Assembly (NCBI GenBank): GCA_016744065.1
Contig: JADGFA010000014.1
Span: 1-64,000 of the forward strand
From: Gammaproteobacteria bacterium
GTDB taxonomy: Bacteria > Pseudomonadota > Gammaproteobacteria > SZUA-229
DNA length: 64,000 bases
Direction of reading: 5' to 3'
Part shown: in pieces, positions 25,618 through 34,857 of the stretch
How the letters are laid out: each line of letters starts with the position of its first letter
Numbering within the stretch: the stretch's first letter is position 1
Position numbers and translations under genes: made by a program
The notes under the pieces: model-generated
Told to the model about the DNA's origin: nothing
Databases searched by the model: none
What the model saw: only the letters and a program-made list of their open reading frames with translations

Positions 25618-27040
25618 GACGACCTCCTGCAGCAGGTTTGCTTCTTTTCTGTTTTTTTGTACTGGTTGACTGGGGATCTAAAGTCGCAACTGTCAGACTG
25701 TCATCCTGCAAATATTTTATTGCAACGGCCTGAACCTGTTGCGCAGTTACCTGCTGAATTTTTTTCAGATACTCATCTTTTTTCTGCCAGCCTACACCCA
25801 CGGTTTCTAGCGTACCTAACTGCATTGCCTGATAAAAAACAGAATCTTTTTCATACACAGATGCCGACAGCACCTGCGCTTTAACCCGATTAAGTTCCTG
25901 TATTGATGGTGGCTTTTTCTGAATAACTAAAATCTGTTTTTTTATGGCTGCTTCTAGCTCATTGATACTGTGTCCTTCACGGGGAGAGCCATCAAATAAA
26001 AATAATGTCTGCTGCCTGGCATATGGGTTATAACCGGCACCAGCAGACGTTGCAATTTCTGTTTCACGCACCAGGTATTGACTTAGGCGACTACTGTCAC
26101 CACCATCAAGCACGCCTGCCAGCACTTCTAATGCATAAATCTCTTTTTCATCTTCTGCTGTATTCATAACAGGTACTTTATAACCCATTAACAGATAAGG
26201 CACTTTTGCCGGTAGCTTAACCGTTATCCGTCGTTCACCCATTTGTTTAGCTTCACGACGCGGCTTGGGCGGAATTATTCTGGACGCCTTCAAAACACCA
26301 AAGTATTTTTCTGCCCATGCTTTTATCTGTTGCGGGTCAACATCACCGGCCACAACCAGCGTTGCATTATTAGGCGCATACCAGGTTTTATACCACTGAC
26401 TTAAGTCATCCAGATGCATGCTGTTTAAATCTTCCATCCAGCCAATAATCGGTTGTTGGTAGCTTGAATTAATAAATGCAGCGGCATTAAAACGCTCATA
26501 AGTTAAAGAGGTTGGCTTATCATCTGTACGAGAACGCCGCTCTTCTTTTATCACTTCAATTTCTTTTTTGAACTCATCTTCATTTAATTGCAGGTTGCGC
26601 ATACGATCAGCCTCATGCTGCAAACAGAGCTCCAGCCGATCACTTGATATACGTTGAAAATAAGCCGTGTAGTCCTGCCCTGTAAATGCATTTTCACTTC
26701 CGCCATTCGCGGCAATAATTTCTGAAAATTCACCCGATTTCAGGTTTCTGGTGCCCTTAAACATCATATGCTCTAACGCATGTGAAACACCGGTAATACC
26801 ATCATACTCATAGGAACTACCCACTTTGTACCATACCTGCGAAACTGCGACGGGAGAACGATGGTCGGGTTTTACCAGTACTTTCATACCATTTTCCAGC
26901 ATAAAACTATAAACACCCGACTCACTCACACTGCTTTTCAGCTTCGTTTGTATTGTTTCTTCTGGTTTGGTCTGACAGGCAGATAACCCCGATAACAACA
27001 CCATCATTACAACTACAGCACCACTTTTCTTTAATATCAT
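25607..27040 (-). CDS. M16-family zinc peptidase, catalytic, lipoprotein
   Basis: A 477-residue insulinase/PqqL-like metallopeptidase. The N-terminus is a lipoprotein signal ending in lipobox LSAC. The inverted zinc motif is HALEHMMFKG (HxxEH) and the third ligand Glu lies in the EIEVIKEERRSRTD region. RETEIATSAGAGYNPY is the second-half substrate segment. The tail is basic (KKQKRSKPAAGGRRGH). It is the first gene of a two-gene operon whose second product lacks the zinc site. A role in periplasmic peptide turnover is inferred; the substrate is unknown. Confidence 0.9.
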   Translation of the reverse strand: MILKKSGAVVVMMVLLSGLSACQTKPEETIQTKLKSSVSESGVYSFMLENGMKVLVKPDHRSPVAVSQVWYKVGSSYEYDGITGVSHALEHMMFKGTRNLKSGEFSEIIAANGGSENAFTGQDYTAYFQRISSDRLELCLQHEADRMRNLQLNEDEFKKEIEVIKEERRSRTDDKPTSLTYERFNAAAFINSSYQQPIIGWMEDLNSMHLDDLSQWYKTWYAPNNATLVVAGDVDPQQIKAWAEKYFGVLKASRIIPPKPRREAKQMGERRITVKLPAKVPYLLMGYKVPVMNTAEDEKEIYALEVLAGVLDGGDSSRLSQYLVRETEIATSAGAGYNPYARQQTLFLFDGSPREGHSINELEAAIKKQILVIQKKPPSIQELNRVKAQVLSASVYEKDSVFYQAMQLGTLETVGVGWQKKDEYLKKIQQVTAQQVQAVAIKYLQDDSLTVATLDPQSTSTKKQKRSKPAAGGRRGH

Positions 27041-27294
27041 TCAATTTATCCTACATATGCATATTTTATCGGCCTATGTTTAACTTATCCTGACTAGCCT
27101 TTAAAGGATAATAAACAAAACACCTGAAGAACAACGCTTAAAAATAATAAACATGTGACTCCTGGCTTTATATCTGGTTCATAATCAGACACAAAATTCA
27201 GCAAAACAGAATCTATTTTTGGAGTAACCCTTAACCTGAGTTCCACGCGATGATAGGATAAGCCCCTCCTGATATACAAGCTATTTAATAAATT

Positions 27295-28554
27295 ATGTTT
27301 GGTTTTTTACGCCGCAATAAAGAAAAATCTGAAATCCCCCCCCAAACTGACAGTAAAAATTCAATTGAGCCTGTCGACGAAAGCAATACGCCTGCTGTTA
27401 ACGTAGCACCGCCAACCGTGAAGTCTGGCGCATCTTTCACTCCAGCAGGAGCACATAAACAGCCTGTACCTGCTGCTTCAGCAGAAAAACAAACATCTGC
27501 CACTACGGTAGACACGCCATTAAATAAAAACCATGAAACCGATACAGCCGAGTCTCAGGGCACGACCTTTACGTCTGGCTCGTCATTTACGCCACCAACG
27601 GCTGAAGAATGGGCTAAAGCAAACGAAGAAAGCACACTAACCTATCTTAAAGACAGCCTGGGAAAAACCCGTGCAGGCTTAACCGATGGTATGGCCGATC
27701 TGTTATTAGGCAAAAAAACCATTGATGATGATTTGCTTGAAGAGCTGGAAATGCGCCTGCTCACTGCTGATGTAGGCATAGAGGCAACCACTCGAATTAT
27801 TGCTGACCTGACCAGACGCATTTCACGAAATGAACTGCATGAGCCTGTTGCCCTGTTTAATGCGCTCTGTGATGACATGGTGGAAATACTGCAACCCGTT
27901 GACCAGCCTCTTGTTATTGACGAAACAAAATCACCCTTTGTCATTTTAGTTATCGGCATTAATGGTGCGGGTAAAACAACAACCATTGGCAAACTGGCAA
28001 AACGCTTTCAGAATCAGGGCAAATCTGTGATGCTCGCTGCAGGGGATACTTTCCGTGCAGCTGCGGTTGAGCAGTTACAAACCTGGGGCGAACGTAATAA
28101 CATTGCTGTTGTAGCTCAGGGCACTGGTGCAGACTCGGCATCGGTTATTTATGATGCTATCGAATCGGCCAAATCAAAAAATATTGATATCGTTATCGCC
28201 GATACCGCCGGACGCTTACATACACAAAGTAATTTAATGGATGAACTCATTAAAATTAAACGGGTAATGGGCAAATTAGATAACTCGGCACCCCATGAAA
28301 CACTCCTGGTAATGGACGCCGGGTTTGGTCAGAATGGTTTAGTTCAGGCACAGCAATTTAATGATGCTATGGGTATAACCGGATTAATTCTCACTAAACT
28401 GGACGGTACCGCCAAGGGTGGGATTTTATTTGCTATAGCAGAAAAGCTGGGGCTGCCTATCCGTTTTATCGGCGTGGGCGAAAGCATTGATGACTTACGT
28501 GAATTCCATGCAAATGAATTTGTTGATGCTCTGTTAGACAAAATACCAGACTAA
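27295..28554 (+). CDS. ftsY: Signal recognition particle receptor FtsY
   Basis: A 419-residue GTPase that docks SRP-bound ribosomes at the inner membrane. The first 110 or so residues are a low-complexity acidic A domain with a repeated SGxSFTP motif (SGASFTPAG and SGSSFTPPT), then the N domain and the G domain: GINGAGKTTTIGKLAKRF, AAGDTFRAAAVEQL, DTAGRLHTQSNLM, TKLDGTAKGG. All GTPase motifs are intact. It is divergent from the M16 operon. Confidence 0.97.
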   Translation: MFGFLRRNKEKSEIPPQTDSKNSIEPVDESNTPAVNVAPPTVKSGASFTPAGAHKQPVPAASAEKQTSATTVDTPLNKNHETDTAESQGTTFTSGSSFTPPTAEEWAKANEESTLTYLKDSLGKTRAGLTDGMADLLLGKKTIDDDLLEELEMRLLTADVGIEATTRIIADLTRRISRNELHEPVALFNALCDDMVEILQPVDQPLVIDETKSPFVILVIGINGAGKTTTIGKLAKRFQNQGKSVMLAAGDTFRAAAVEQLQTWGERNNIAVVAQGTGADSASVIYDAIESAKSKNIDIVIADTAGRLHTQSNLMDELIKIKRVMGKLDNSAPHETLLVMDAGFGQNGLVQAQQFNDAMGITGLILTKLDGTAKGGILFAIAEKLGLPIRFIGVGESIDDLREFHANEFVDALLDKIPD

Positions 28555-28626
28555 AAAACAATTGGGCTGCACCTGTTTGTTCTATTTTTAAATTGCAAGA
28601 CAATGATTCGACTAAAGGAGACATCG

Positions 28627-29118
28627 ATGAAAGTTATAGCATTCACAGTTGCTGCAATACTTCTGGCGTCGTGCCAGTCAATGCATTCAAATGACCCTGC
28701 ATCTATTGCTTTTGATATTCCTGATGGCTCTACTTTAACTTTGAATAAAAAACTGCCTGTTAAAAAAGACAATACACATGTTGTTATTCAGGCTGGACAA
28801 ATTGTCACTGAAAAAGATAAAGATTTATATGCCGTAAGCTGTTCCTTTGAGATGAAAGCTTTTGGCCCACGTACTGTTTACCCGGATACCTTTAATATTC
28901 GACGCACTGAAGATGGCCAGGAGCAGGCATCAGGCCCTTATATTATTCGTTATAACACAGAAATTTATTTATATTCTGATCATAATTCAGATATCATCAA
29001 GCTTGACTGTTCGGTCTGGGCCGATAAAACAGAAGGGAGCTTCCCCGTTTCCAGAATACAGGAAACGCTGGGGGATTATTTTAGCTTTAACTTTGCCAGA
29101 GAAAAAAACATCCATTGA
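28627..29118 (+). CDS. Hypothetical lipoprotein between ftsY and ftsE
   Basis: A 163-residue exported protein of unknown function. The start at ATG 28627 is fixed by AAAGGAGA just upstream; the longer in-frame start would put that Shine-Dalgarno inside the gene. The signal peptide ends in a lipobox (ILLASCQSM). The mature part is a probable beta-rich domain with two further Cys (VSCSF, LDCSV) that could form a disulfide. It interrupts the usual ftsY-ftsE adjacency. Confidence 0.7.
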   Translation: MKVIAFTVAAILLASCQSMHSNDPASIAFDIPDGSTLTLNKKLPVKKDNTHVVIQAGQIVTEKDKDLYAVSCSFEMKAFGPRTVYPDTFNIRRTEDGQEQASGPYIIRYNTEIYLYSDHNSDIIKLDCSVWADKTEGSFPVSRIQETLGDYFSFNFAREKNIH

Positions 29119-29170
29119 TGAATACGACTACACCTTTTCACCCTCAGGAACTTAGTGCAAAATAGCCCCC

Positions 29171-29851
29171 ATGATTCGTTTTGATAATGTATGCAAGCGC
29201 TACCCCGGTGGTTACGAAGCACTAAACAATGTGAGCTTCCATTTGCCCCGCGGTGAAATGGCATTTCTCACAGGGCACTCTGGCGCAGGAAAAAGCACAC
29301 TGCTTAAACTTATCGCCCTGATCGAGCGCCCCAGTCGCGGCAATTTACTGTTAGATGGTATTAATTTAAGCAGTGTCGGCAACAGCAAAGTACCTTATAT
29401 TCGACGAAATATCGGCATTGTTTTTCAGAATCACCATTTACTCTATGATCGCACTGTTTTTGACAATGTATCCTTACCCCTGATTATTGCTGGTTATCAA
29501 CATAAAGAGATTGGTAAGCGTGTCCGTGCTGCACTGGACCAGGTCGGCCTGTTAAAGAAAGAGAAATCAGCCCCTATCACCCTCTCTGGTGGTGAACAAC
29601 AACGGGTTGGCATCGCCCGTGCCATTGTCCATAAACCCGGCCTACTGCTTGCAGATGAGCCCACAGGTAACCTGGACCCGGAATTATCCAAAGAAATCAT
29701 GGCCCTTTTCAGGCGCTTTAATGATGTTGGTGTAACCGTGCTTATTGCCAGCCATAACCTCGAACTCATTAAACAAATGGGCAATCCAGTTATTAGCCTG
29801 AATCAGGGGGCGCTTTCCCATAATGACCTAAGCGTAACCAGCCATGGTTAA
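29171..29851 (+). CDS. ftsE: Cell division ATP-binding protein FtsE
   Basis: A 226-residue ABC ATPase. [18 protein letters not shown] is the characteristic start; Walker [13 protein letters not shown], signature [16 protein letters not shown], Walker [16 protein letters not shown]. FtsEX regulates septal peptidoglycan hydrolases (via EnvC) and recruits divisome proteins at the inner membrane. It overlaps ftsX by 8 bases. Confidence 0.96.
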   Translation: MIRFDNVCKRYPGGYEALNNVSFHLPRGEMAFLTGHSGAGKSTLLKLIALIERPSRGNLLLDGINLSSVGNSKVPYIRRNIGIVFQNHHLLYDRTVFDNVSLPLIIAGYQHKEIGKRVRAALDQVGLLKKEKSAPITLSGGEQQRVGIARAIVHKPGLLLADEPTGNLDPELSKEIMALFRRFNDVGVTVLIASHNLELIKQMGNPVISLNQGALSHNDLSVTSHG

Positions 29852-30800
29852 AGCGGATAATAACCAAATTGCCAGGAGCAGCCCATTTAAAGCCTGGGCC
29901 ATAAATCACATACGCACACTGATTGCCAGTCTGGGCGCCATGACACGCCAGCCTGCTTCTTCTTTTATGACCGTTGCCGTTATTGCCATTGCGCTTGCGT
30001 TACCTGCAGGCTTATTTGTACTGTTAAATAACGCCAGTAATATCAGCATTGGCTGGGATAACAGTGCCCAGATATCAGTTTTTCTTAAAGCAGACACATC
30101 TGAAAAACAGGCTCAAAAATTAATGGGGAAATTACGCCTGTATGATGATGTTGCTCAGATTTCATTAATCAATAAAAAACAGGCTCTAAAAGAATTTAAG
30201 AAAATCTCTGGCTTTGGTGATGCCATTGAAGCGCTTGGTGATAACCCTTTACCCCATGTGCTTACAATTCAACCTGTAATAGATGCAAATCGCCCAGACA
30301 AAATTCACCATTTAATTAAACAGCTTAACCAGCAAAAACAGGTAGAGCTGGCACAACTGGATTTACAATGGGTGAAACGATTATTTGCCATGTTGGAAAT
30401 TGCGCAACGAGCGATCTGGGTCGTTGCCAGTTTACTCGGTATTGCCGTGTTACTCGTTGTTGGTAATACGATTCGACTGGATATTCAAAATCGCCGGGAA
30501 GAAATAGAGGTAACCAAGCTAATTGGCGGTACCGATGCTTTTATTCGACGCCCTTTCCTCTACACCGGCCTGTGGTATGGCATTAGCGGAGGCATATCCG
30601 CCTGGCTGCTTACCGCACTGTCCATTAGCCTGCTTGATAACTCCGTAGAACATCTCGCCAGTCTTTATAATAGTGGCTTTCAACTGAAAGGATTAAGCTT
30701 TTCCGAAGGTATTAACCTTATTGGCTTTAGTTGTTTTCTTGGGCTGTCTGGTTCATGGATAGCTGTTGGACGCCACCTAAGTGAGATTGAGCCCAGTTAA
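29844..30800 (+). CDS. ftsX: Cell division protein FtsX
   Basis: A 318-residue inner-membrane protein with four transmembrane helices (one near residue 45, then three in the last 130 residues) and a large periplasmic loop between the first two, which binds EnvC-type activators. The segment RLDIQNRREEIEVTKLIGGT is the cytoplasmic coupling signature of the family. It overlaps ftsE. In relatives rpoH follows directly; here a double-receiver gene lies between. Confidence 0.95.
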   Translation: MVKADNNQIARSSPFKAWAINHIRTLIASLGAMTRQPASSFMTVAVIAIALALPAGLFVLLNNASNISIGWDNSAQISVFLKADTSEKQAQKLMGKLRLYDDVAQISLINKKQALKEFKKISGFGDAIEALGDNPLPHVLTIQPVIDANRPDKIHHLIKQLNQQKQVELAQLDLQWVKRLFAMLEIAQRAIWVVASLLGIAVLLVVGNTIRLDIQNRREEIEVTKLIGGTDAFIRRPFLYTGLWYGISGGISAWLLTALSISLLDNSVEHLASLYNSGFQLKGLSFSEGINLIGFSCFLGLSGSWIAVGRHLSEIEPS

Positions 30801-30984
30801 TTTTTTGACTCAGCTTCACCATTACAGGCTGAAAACCGCATGAACTGCTATATTCCAGATAAACCGTTATAAACAATTGACCAATCACCTTATCAGATCG
30901 GTCAAATTGTGGCATTTTTAACCTGCTTAACCATAAAAATTAACAGAATCAATAAAATGAGCTTACAGGGATAGTGGGCAGACA

Positions 30985-31857
30985 ATGAATCATAAAATTA
31001 TGTCTCCAGATATGCAGCGCGTTTTACTTATCGACCACTCCGGCACTAGCCTGGCGATAATCAGCAAACTCATTACTAAAAACATTTCCAATGTTATTGT
31101 AGATGCCGCCATGAACGCAGAAGAAGCGTTCCGACTTTTAAAAAACCATAAATATGCCTTAATTACCACCTCACGAAATTTACCCGATATTGACTGCTGT
31201 TATATGATTGACGTAATTCGGCAGGACCTGAAGATCAAAGCCACGCCTTTGATCGTCATTTCAGGTGAAAAAATGGCTATTTATGATGAACAAATGACCT
31301 GCCGCCTGGTTAATGGTTACTTTGATAAAAAACTGGGCCAGCAAAAACTGGTTGACTACATTAACTCCTTCTTAAACACAGACCCTGTTAAGTCATTGAT
31401 TAATGGCAACATTCTATATGTTGAAGATAGCGCAACTGTGGCCCTCGCAACAAAAAAACACCTCACTAAACATAATTATAGCTTTCTACATGCGGTCAAT
31501 GCCGAGCAGGCGCTACAACATATCCAGAACTCATTCACCAAAGACGATGTCCAGCCCTTTGACCTGCTGCTAACCGACATACAATTGGCTGGCCATATGA
31601 CTGGGCGTGATTTAATCCGCGAAATCCGTCATGGCCTGGGGCTAGGCTATGAAGAACTCCCTATACTTGTTACCACCTCCAGCAATTTTGAGGCCGATCC
31701 GAACGGCCTGAATCGCATATTTTCATCTGGCTCTAACGACATTCTTGAAAAACCTATTAGGGAGCCCATGTTAATAGCCAGGCTCAATAACCTTTTAAAA
31801 CTACGCAAACAATTTCTGCAAATTTACCATCCTGACAGCTCGCTGATAATGACTTAA
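30985..31857 (+). CDS. Double-receiver (REC-REC) response regulator without output domain
   Basis: A 290-residue cytoplasmic protein made of two receiver domains. REC1 (residues about 11-130) has the acidic start LLIDHSG but no phosphoacceptor Asp: the place reads ALITTSRNLPD. REC2 (about 140-280) is complete, with LYVEDS, phosphoacceptor in LLLTDIQLAG, TTSSN and the conserved Lys in DILEKPI. No DNA-binding or enzymatic domain follows, so it likely acts as a phosphorylation switch through protein contacts. It sits between ftsX and rpoH; the partner kinase is not in the window. Confidence 0.85.
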   Translation: MNHKIMSPDMQRVLLIDHSGTSLAIISKLITKNISNVIVDAAMNAEEAFRLLKNHKYALITTSRNLPDIDCCYMIDVIRQDLKIKATPLIVISGEKMAIYDEQMTCRLVNGYFDKKLGQQKLVDYINSFLNTDPVKSLINGNILYVEDSATVALATKKHLTKHNYSFLHAVNAEQALQHIQNSFTKDDVQPFDLLLTDIQLAGHMTGRDLIREIRHGLGLGYEELPILVTTSSNFEADPNGLNRIFSSGSNDILEKPIREPMLIARLNNLLKLRKQFLQIYHPDSSLIMT

Positions 31858-31893
31858 TAACCTCTCCTGTTCGAACTACCAGACACATTAGCC

Positions 31894-31921
31894 GGAACTT
31901 ATACAACAATTAGCACTCTAA
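31894..31921 (+). promoter_or_regulatory. Sigma-E type promoter of rpoH
   Basis: GGAACTT at 31894-31900, a 16-base spacer, and TCTAA at 31917-31921 match the RpoE consensus (GGAACTT-N16-TCNAA). Transcription would start near 31928, about 35 bases before the rpoH ATG. E. coli rpoH also has a sigma-E promoter. The -10 lies inside the CIRCE operator. Confidence 0.7.
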
Positions 31922-31936
31922 CAAAAAGAGTGCTAA
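31910..31936. promoter_or_regulatory. CIRCE operator (HrcA binding site) upstream of rpoH
   Basis: A perfect CIRCE element: TTAGCACTC (31910-31918), nine bases, GAGTGCTAA (31928-31936). HrcA binds CIRCE to repress chaperone genes such as groESL and dnaK until heat or unfolded protein titrates it. Here it covers the -10 and start region of the predicted sigma-E promoter and ends 26 bases before rpoH, so binding should block transcription. hrcA is not in the window. Confidence 0.9.
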
Positions 31937-31962
31937 CATAATCACCGAATACGGGAGCCAAT

Positions 31963-32823
31963 ATGTCAAACGAACTGATACTTGCAACTAATCATCTGCC
32001 TATCTCTAGCGGGAGTCTGGATCAATACATCCAGAACGCACAGGCTTTTCCTATGCTTACAGCAGAAGAAGAACGTGAGTATGGCTATGCATTATCAAAC
32101 AATGGTGATCTGAAAGCAGCACAAAAACTGATTATGTCACACCTTCGTTTTGTGATTCGCATTGCGCGTGGCTATCAGGGATATGGACTGCCAATGGCCG
32201 ACCTGATTCAGGAAGGTAATGTAGGCCTGATGAAAGCAGTTAAACGCTTTAGCCCAGACCATAACGTGCGCCTGGTCTCTTTCGCTGTGCACTGGATTCG
32301 AGCTGAAATACACGAATATGTATTAAAAAACTGGCGCATTGTTAAAGTAGCAACCACTAAAGCACAGCGTAAACTGTTCTTTAACCTGCGTAGCTCTAAA
32401 AAGCGTCTTGGCTGGTTTACGGCCGAAGAAGTGGAAGGCGTAGCCAAAGACCTTGGCGTTAAGCCTGAAACTGTACTGGAAATGGAGTCACGTCTAAGCA
32501 ACTATGATATGGCTTTTGATGCCACATCGGATGATGACGATGATGCAATGGTTGCACCATCAACCTATCTTGCAAGCCCAACCCATGATCCGGCCCAGCA
32601 ACTTGAATCTACAGATTATCGACAACAACGCAGCAATGCCCTGTCTAAATCCTTGCAGATACTGGATGAACGTAGCCGTGATATTCTAATGTCCCGCTGG
32701 ATGGACGAAGAAAATAAAGCCACTCTGCATGAACTTGCAGCAAAATATGCCATTTCCGCAGAAAGAGTTCGGCAACTGGAAAAAAACGCAATGAAAAAAA
32801 TGCGTAGTTGCCTTGAAGCATAG
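31963..32823 (+). CDS. rpoH: Heat-shock sigma factor RpoH (sigma-32)
   Basis: A 286-residue sigma-70 family factor directing transcription of chaperone and protease genes. Region 2 contains [18 protein letters not shown], then [19 protein letters not shown]; the RpoH box, [10 protein letters not shown], distinguishes it from other sigma factors; region 4.2 ends in [20 protein letters not shown]. Length is as in E. coli. GGGAG lies before ATG 31963. Upstream are the overlapping sigma-E-type promoter and CIRCE operator; downstream is a strong terminator. Confidence 0.97.
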   Translation: MSNELILATNHLPISSGSLDQYIQNAQAFPMLTAEEEREYGYALSNNGDLKAAQKLIMSHLRFVIRIARGYQGYGLPMADLIQEGNVGLMKAVKRFSPDHNVRLVSFAVHWIRAEIHEYVLKNWRIVKVATTKAQRKLFFNLRSSKKRLGWFTAEEVEGVAKDLGVKPETVLEMESRLSNYDMAFDATSDDDDDAMVAPSTYLASPTHDPAQQLESTDYRQQRSNALSKSLQILDERSRDILMSRWMDEENKATLHELAAKYAISAERVRQLEKNAMKKMRSCLEA

Positions 32824-32840
32824 TAAACAACACATAAAAT

Positions 32841-32869
32841 AAAAAAGGCGCTTATAGAGCGCCTTTTTT
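32841..32869 (+). terminator. Rho-independent terminator after rpoH
   Basis: AAAAAAGGCGCT (32841-32852), loop TATAG, and AGCGCCTTTTTT (32858-32869) form a GC-rich stem with a T run, 18 bases after the rpoH stop. The following 200 bases hold no gene I can support. Confidence 0.88.
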
Positions 32870-33074
32870 ATTTACAGATACAGCAAGCGTAAAAATTCAA
32901 CCGACCATAAGTATTGAGAAGAAACTTTAAAAATCCCTGAACAGCTTCTTCGCAAGTTAACCAGACAAAAGAAAAAAAGGCTAAACCCGATCCTGATGCC
33001 ACTTACTTAATCCTCGGCATAGAGTAAGTACTGACTTTAAAAAGAACACACAAACAAAAATGGATGCAAACAAC

Positions 33075-33102
33075 TGTCATCCTGAGCGAATGCGAAGGAT
33101 TT
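33075..33102 (+). repeat. Dispersed 28-bp repeat, third copy, abutting the beta-lactamase-like gene
   Basis: TGTCATCCTGAGCGAA with GCGAAGGAT is nearly identical to the repeat bounding the cluster at 23962-24230. Its AAGGA (33095-33099) lies 4 bases before ATG 33104 and is the only Shine-Dalgarno-like sequence there. Similar TCCTGAGCGAA repeats are widespread in bacterial intergenic DNA. Confidence 0.65.
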
Positions 33103-33103
33103 T

Positions 33104-33886
33104 ATGATTAAAAAAACATTATTCAGCACTATTCTCCTGTTAGTTTTTCCTTTGTCTTTATTTGCTAACGAAAACACCATCTCAAATCTTTATACTGCGG
33201 CAGGAATTGAAGGAACACTATTAATTCAATCGCTTGATAAAAATACCGAATATAAACATAATTCATCCAGAATAGATCAGGCATATATACCTGCATCAAC
33301 ATTTAAAATACCCAATACATTAATCGCCCTGGAAGAAGGTGTAATCAAAAGCCCGCTTGAAATTATTAAATGGGATGGTATTAAAAGAGAATATCCACCA
33401 TGGAACGAAGATCAGACTTTAGCAACTGCATTTGCACATTCATGCGTTTGGTGCTATCAAAAATTTGCCATTAAAATAGGTAATTTAAAATATAAAAAAT
33501 ATCTCCATGAATTTAATTATGGCAATAGTAAGACAGGTAAAAATATCACAAGTTTCTGGCTAGACGGGGATTTAAGAGTCTCAGCCAGAGAGCAGATAAA
33601 ATTTCTTCGTAAAGTCTATCTTGAAAAGTTACCGATTAAACACAAAAATATTAAAATACTGAAAGATATAATGCTATCAGAAAGTACATCAAGCTATAAA
33701 CTCTGGGCTAAAACTGGATGGAAAGGCCAACACGGATGGTTTGTTGGCTATATCGAAACAGATAATAAAATATGGTTTTTCGCAAATCATATTAAGATTA
33801 ACTCCCAATCTGATTTGGCATTTCGAAAAAAACTAACCATCGTATCATTAAAGCTGAAAGGAATCATTCATACACCTGAAATATAA
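33104..33886 (+). CDS. Class D (OXA-type) beta-lactamase-like protein
   Basis: A 260-residue exported serine hydrolase (signal peptide cut near LFANEN). All class D motifs are in order: S65-T-F-K68 (nucleophile Ser and carbamylated Lys), S113-C-V115, Y139-G-N141, FWLDGDLRVSA (about 151-161) and K203-T-G205 within LWAKTGW. Length is normal. The sequence is AT-rich and Lys/Ile-rich compared with neighbours, and the gene stands alone between rpoH and the rhombosortase gene with no resistance-cassette context. A chromosomal class D enzyme is most likely; the spectrum and whether it is expressed cannot be told. Confidence 0.9.
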   Translation: MIKKTLFSTILLLVFPLSLFANENTISNLYTAAGIEGTLLIQSLDKNTEYKHNSSRIDQAYIPASTFKIPNTLIALEEGVIKSPLEIIKWDGIKREYPPWNEDQTLATAFAHSCVWCYQKFAIKIGNLKYKKYLHEFNYGNSKTGKNITSFWLDGDLRVSAREQIKFLRKVYLEKLPIKHKNIKILKDIMLSESTSSYKLWAKTGWKGQHGWFVGYIETDNKIWFFANHIKINSQSDLAFRKKLTIVSLKLKGIIHTPEI

Positions 33887-34021
33887 ATCAAAACACACAA
33901 GTCCTTTTCAAATAAATTTATTTATTACAGTTACATTAACTAATTGTGTTACAGGCACATCGAAATTACATATAAAAACAAAGCTCATAACACATCATAT
34001 GCATTTAATTTCACGTGACTT

Positions 34022-34579
34022 TTAACGAATGCCTCTTAACAAATATAATGCGCCGGCTATTGCACCATAAAGATGTGCATTTATAGCTACTCTTCCACCC
34101 GTAATAGATTCTGAACCCGGCAAAGCACCATACATCTGTTCCCATACTAACTTACCAATAATAATAGCAAGCAATACTATTCCACTGACCTTATAACGCT
34201 GCATCTCCCAGCGACCGCCTATTATAAACAGGCCATGTAAAACACCTGAAAAACCAACATATCTATCTAACTGATTATCTATCAACATTCCCACACTACA
34301 TACCAGTGATATAAACAGCAGGGCATCGAGCCAGTAGCGAGTTGATTTATAACGGGAGAAAAGTATCGCAACCATACCCAGGCCCGCCATATTGAGCATG
34401 AAATGCACCCAGTTTAAATGTGTAAAATGCCCACTTATCAAGCGCCAGACTTGCCATTGCTCAATTAGCTGGCGGTCAAACCTTAATGTGGGGGCCAGAT
34501 GCAAAAATTGAATAAAAAAACATAAAATAAATAGAACTAGCCATAGTTTATAGCTTCTAAGTTTATACAAAATACTCAT
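34022..34579 (-). CDS. rrtA: Rhombosortase (rhomboid-family intramembrane protease)
   Basis: A 185-residue inner-membrane protease with about six transmembrane helices. The catalytic Ser lies in VGFSGVLHGLF (GxSG with the family's following His-Gly) and the His in NAHLYGAIAGALYL; the HFTHLNWVHFMLNM segment carries the conserved His/Asn pair of the oxyanion side. Rhombosortases process GlyGly-CTERM proteins, which leave the cell by type II secretion. It is next to gspG-N, in opposite orientation, which fits that role. No GlyGly-CTERM substrate is encoded in the window. Confidence 0.88.
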   Translation of the reverse strand: MSILYKLRSYKLWLVLFILCFFIQFLHLAPTLRFDRQLIEQWQVWRLISGHFTHLNWVHFMLNMAGLGMVAILFSRYKSTRYWLDALLFISLVCSVGMLIDNQLDRYVGFSGVLHGLFIIGGRWEMQRYKVSGIVLLAIIIGKLVWEQMYGALPGSESITGGRVAINAHLYGAIAGALYLLRGIR

Positions 34580-34857
34580 GGACTAATCCTGAAAATCAGT
34601 TGATCGAATTTAAAATGCTGTAAGCATATGAGGGCACAGGTTTTTATACCGCTCCCATCGAAAAGTGTTTGACTATATCAAAAAAAACACAAAGCACCAG
34701 CATTCACTTATTATTTGATTATGTGTTCACCCACGCCAAACCACACTTAATGCTATCGACTCATTCTTCAGTGATAATTGCCTCATATCCGCTTAACCTG
34801 GCATCTGGTATGATGTCCCACTGAGATTAAACATTTATTAAAAATATGGAGCAGTCT

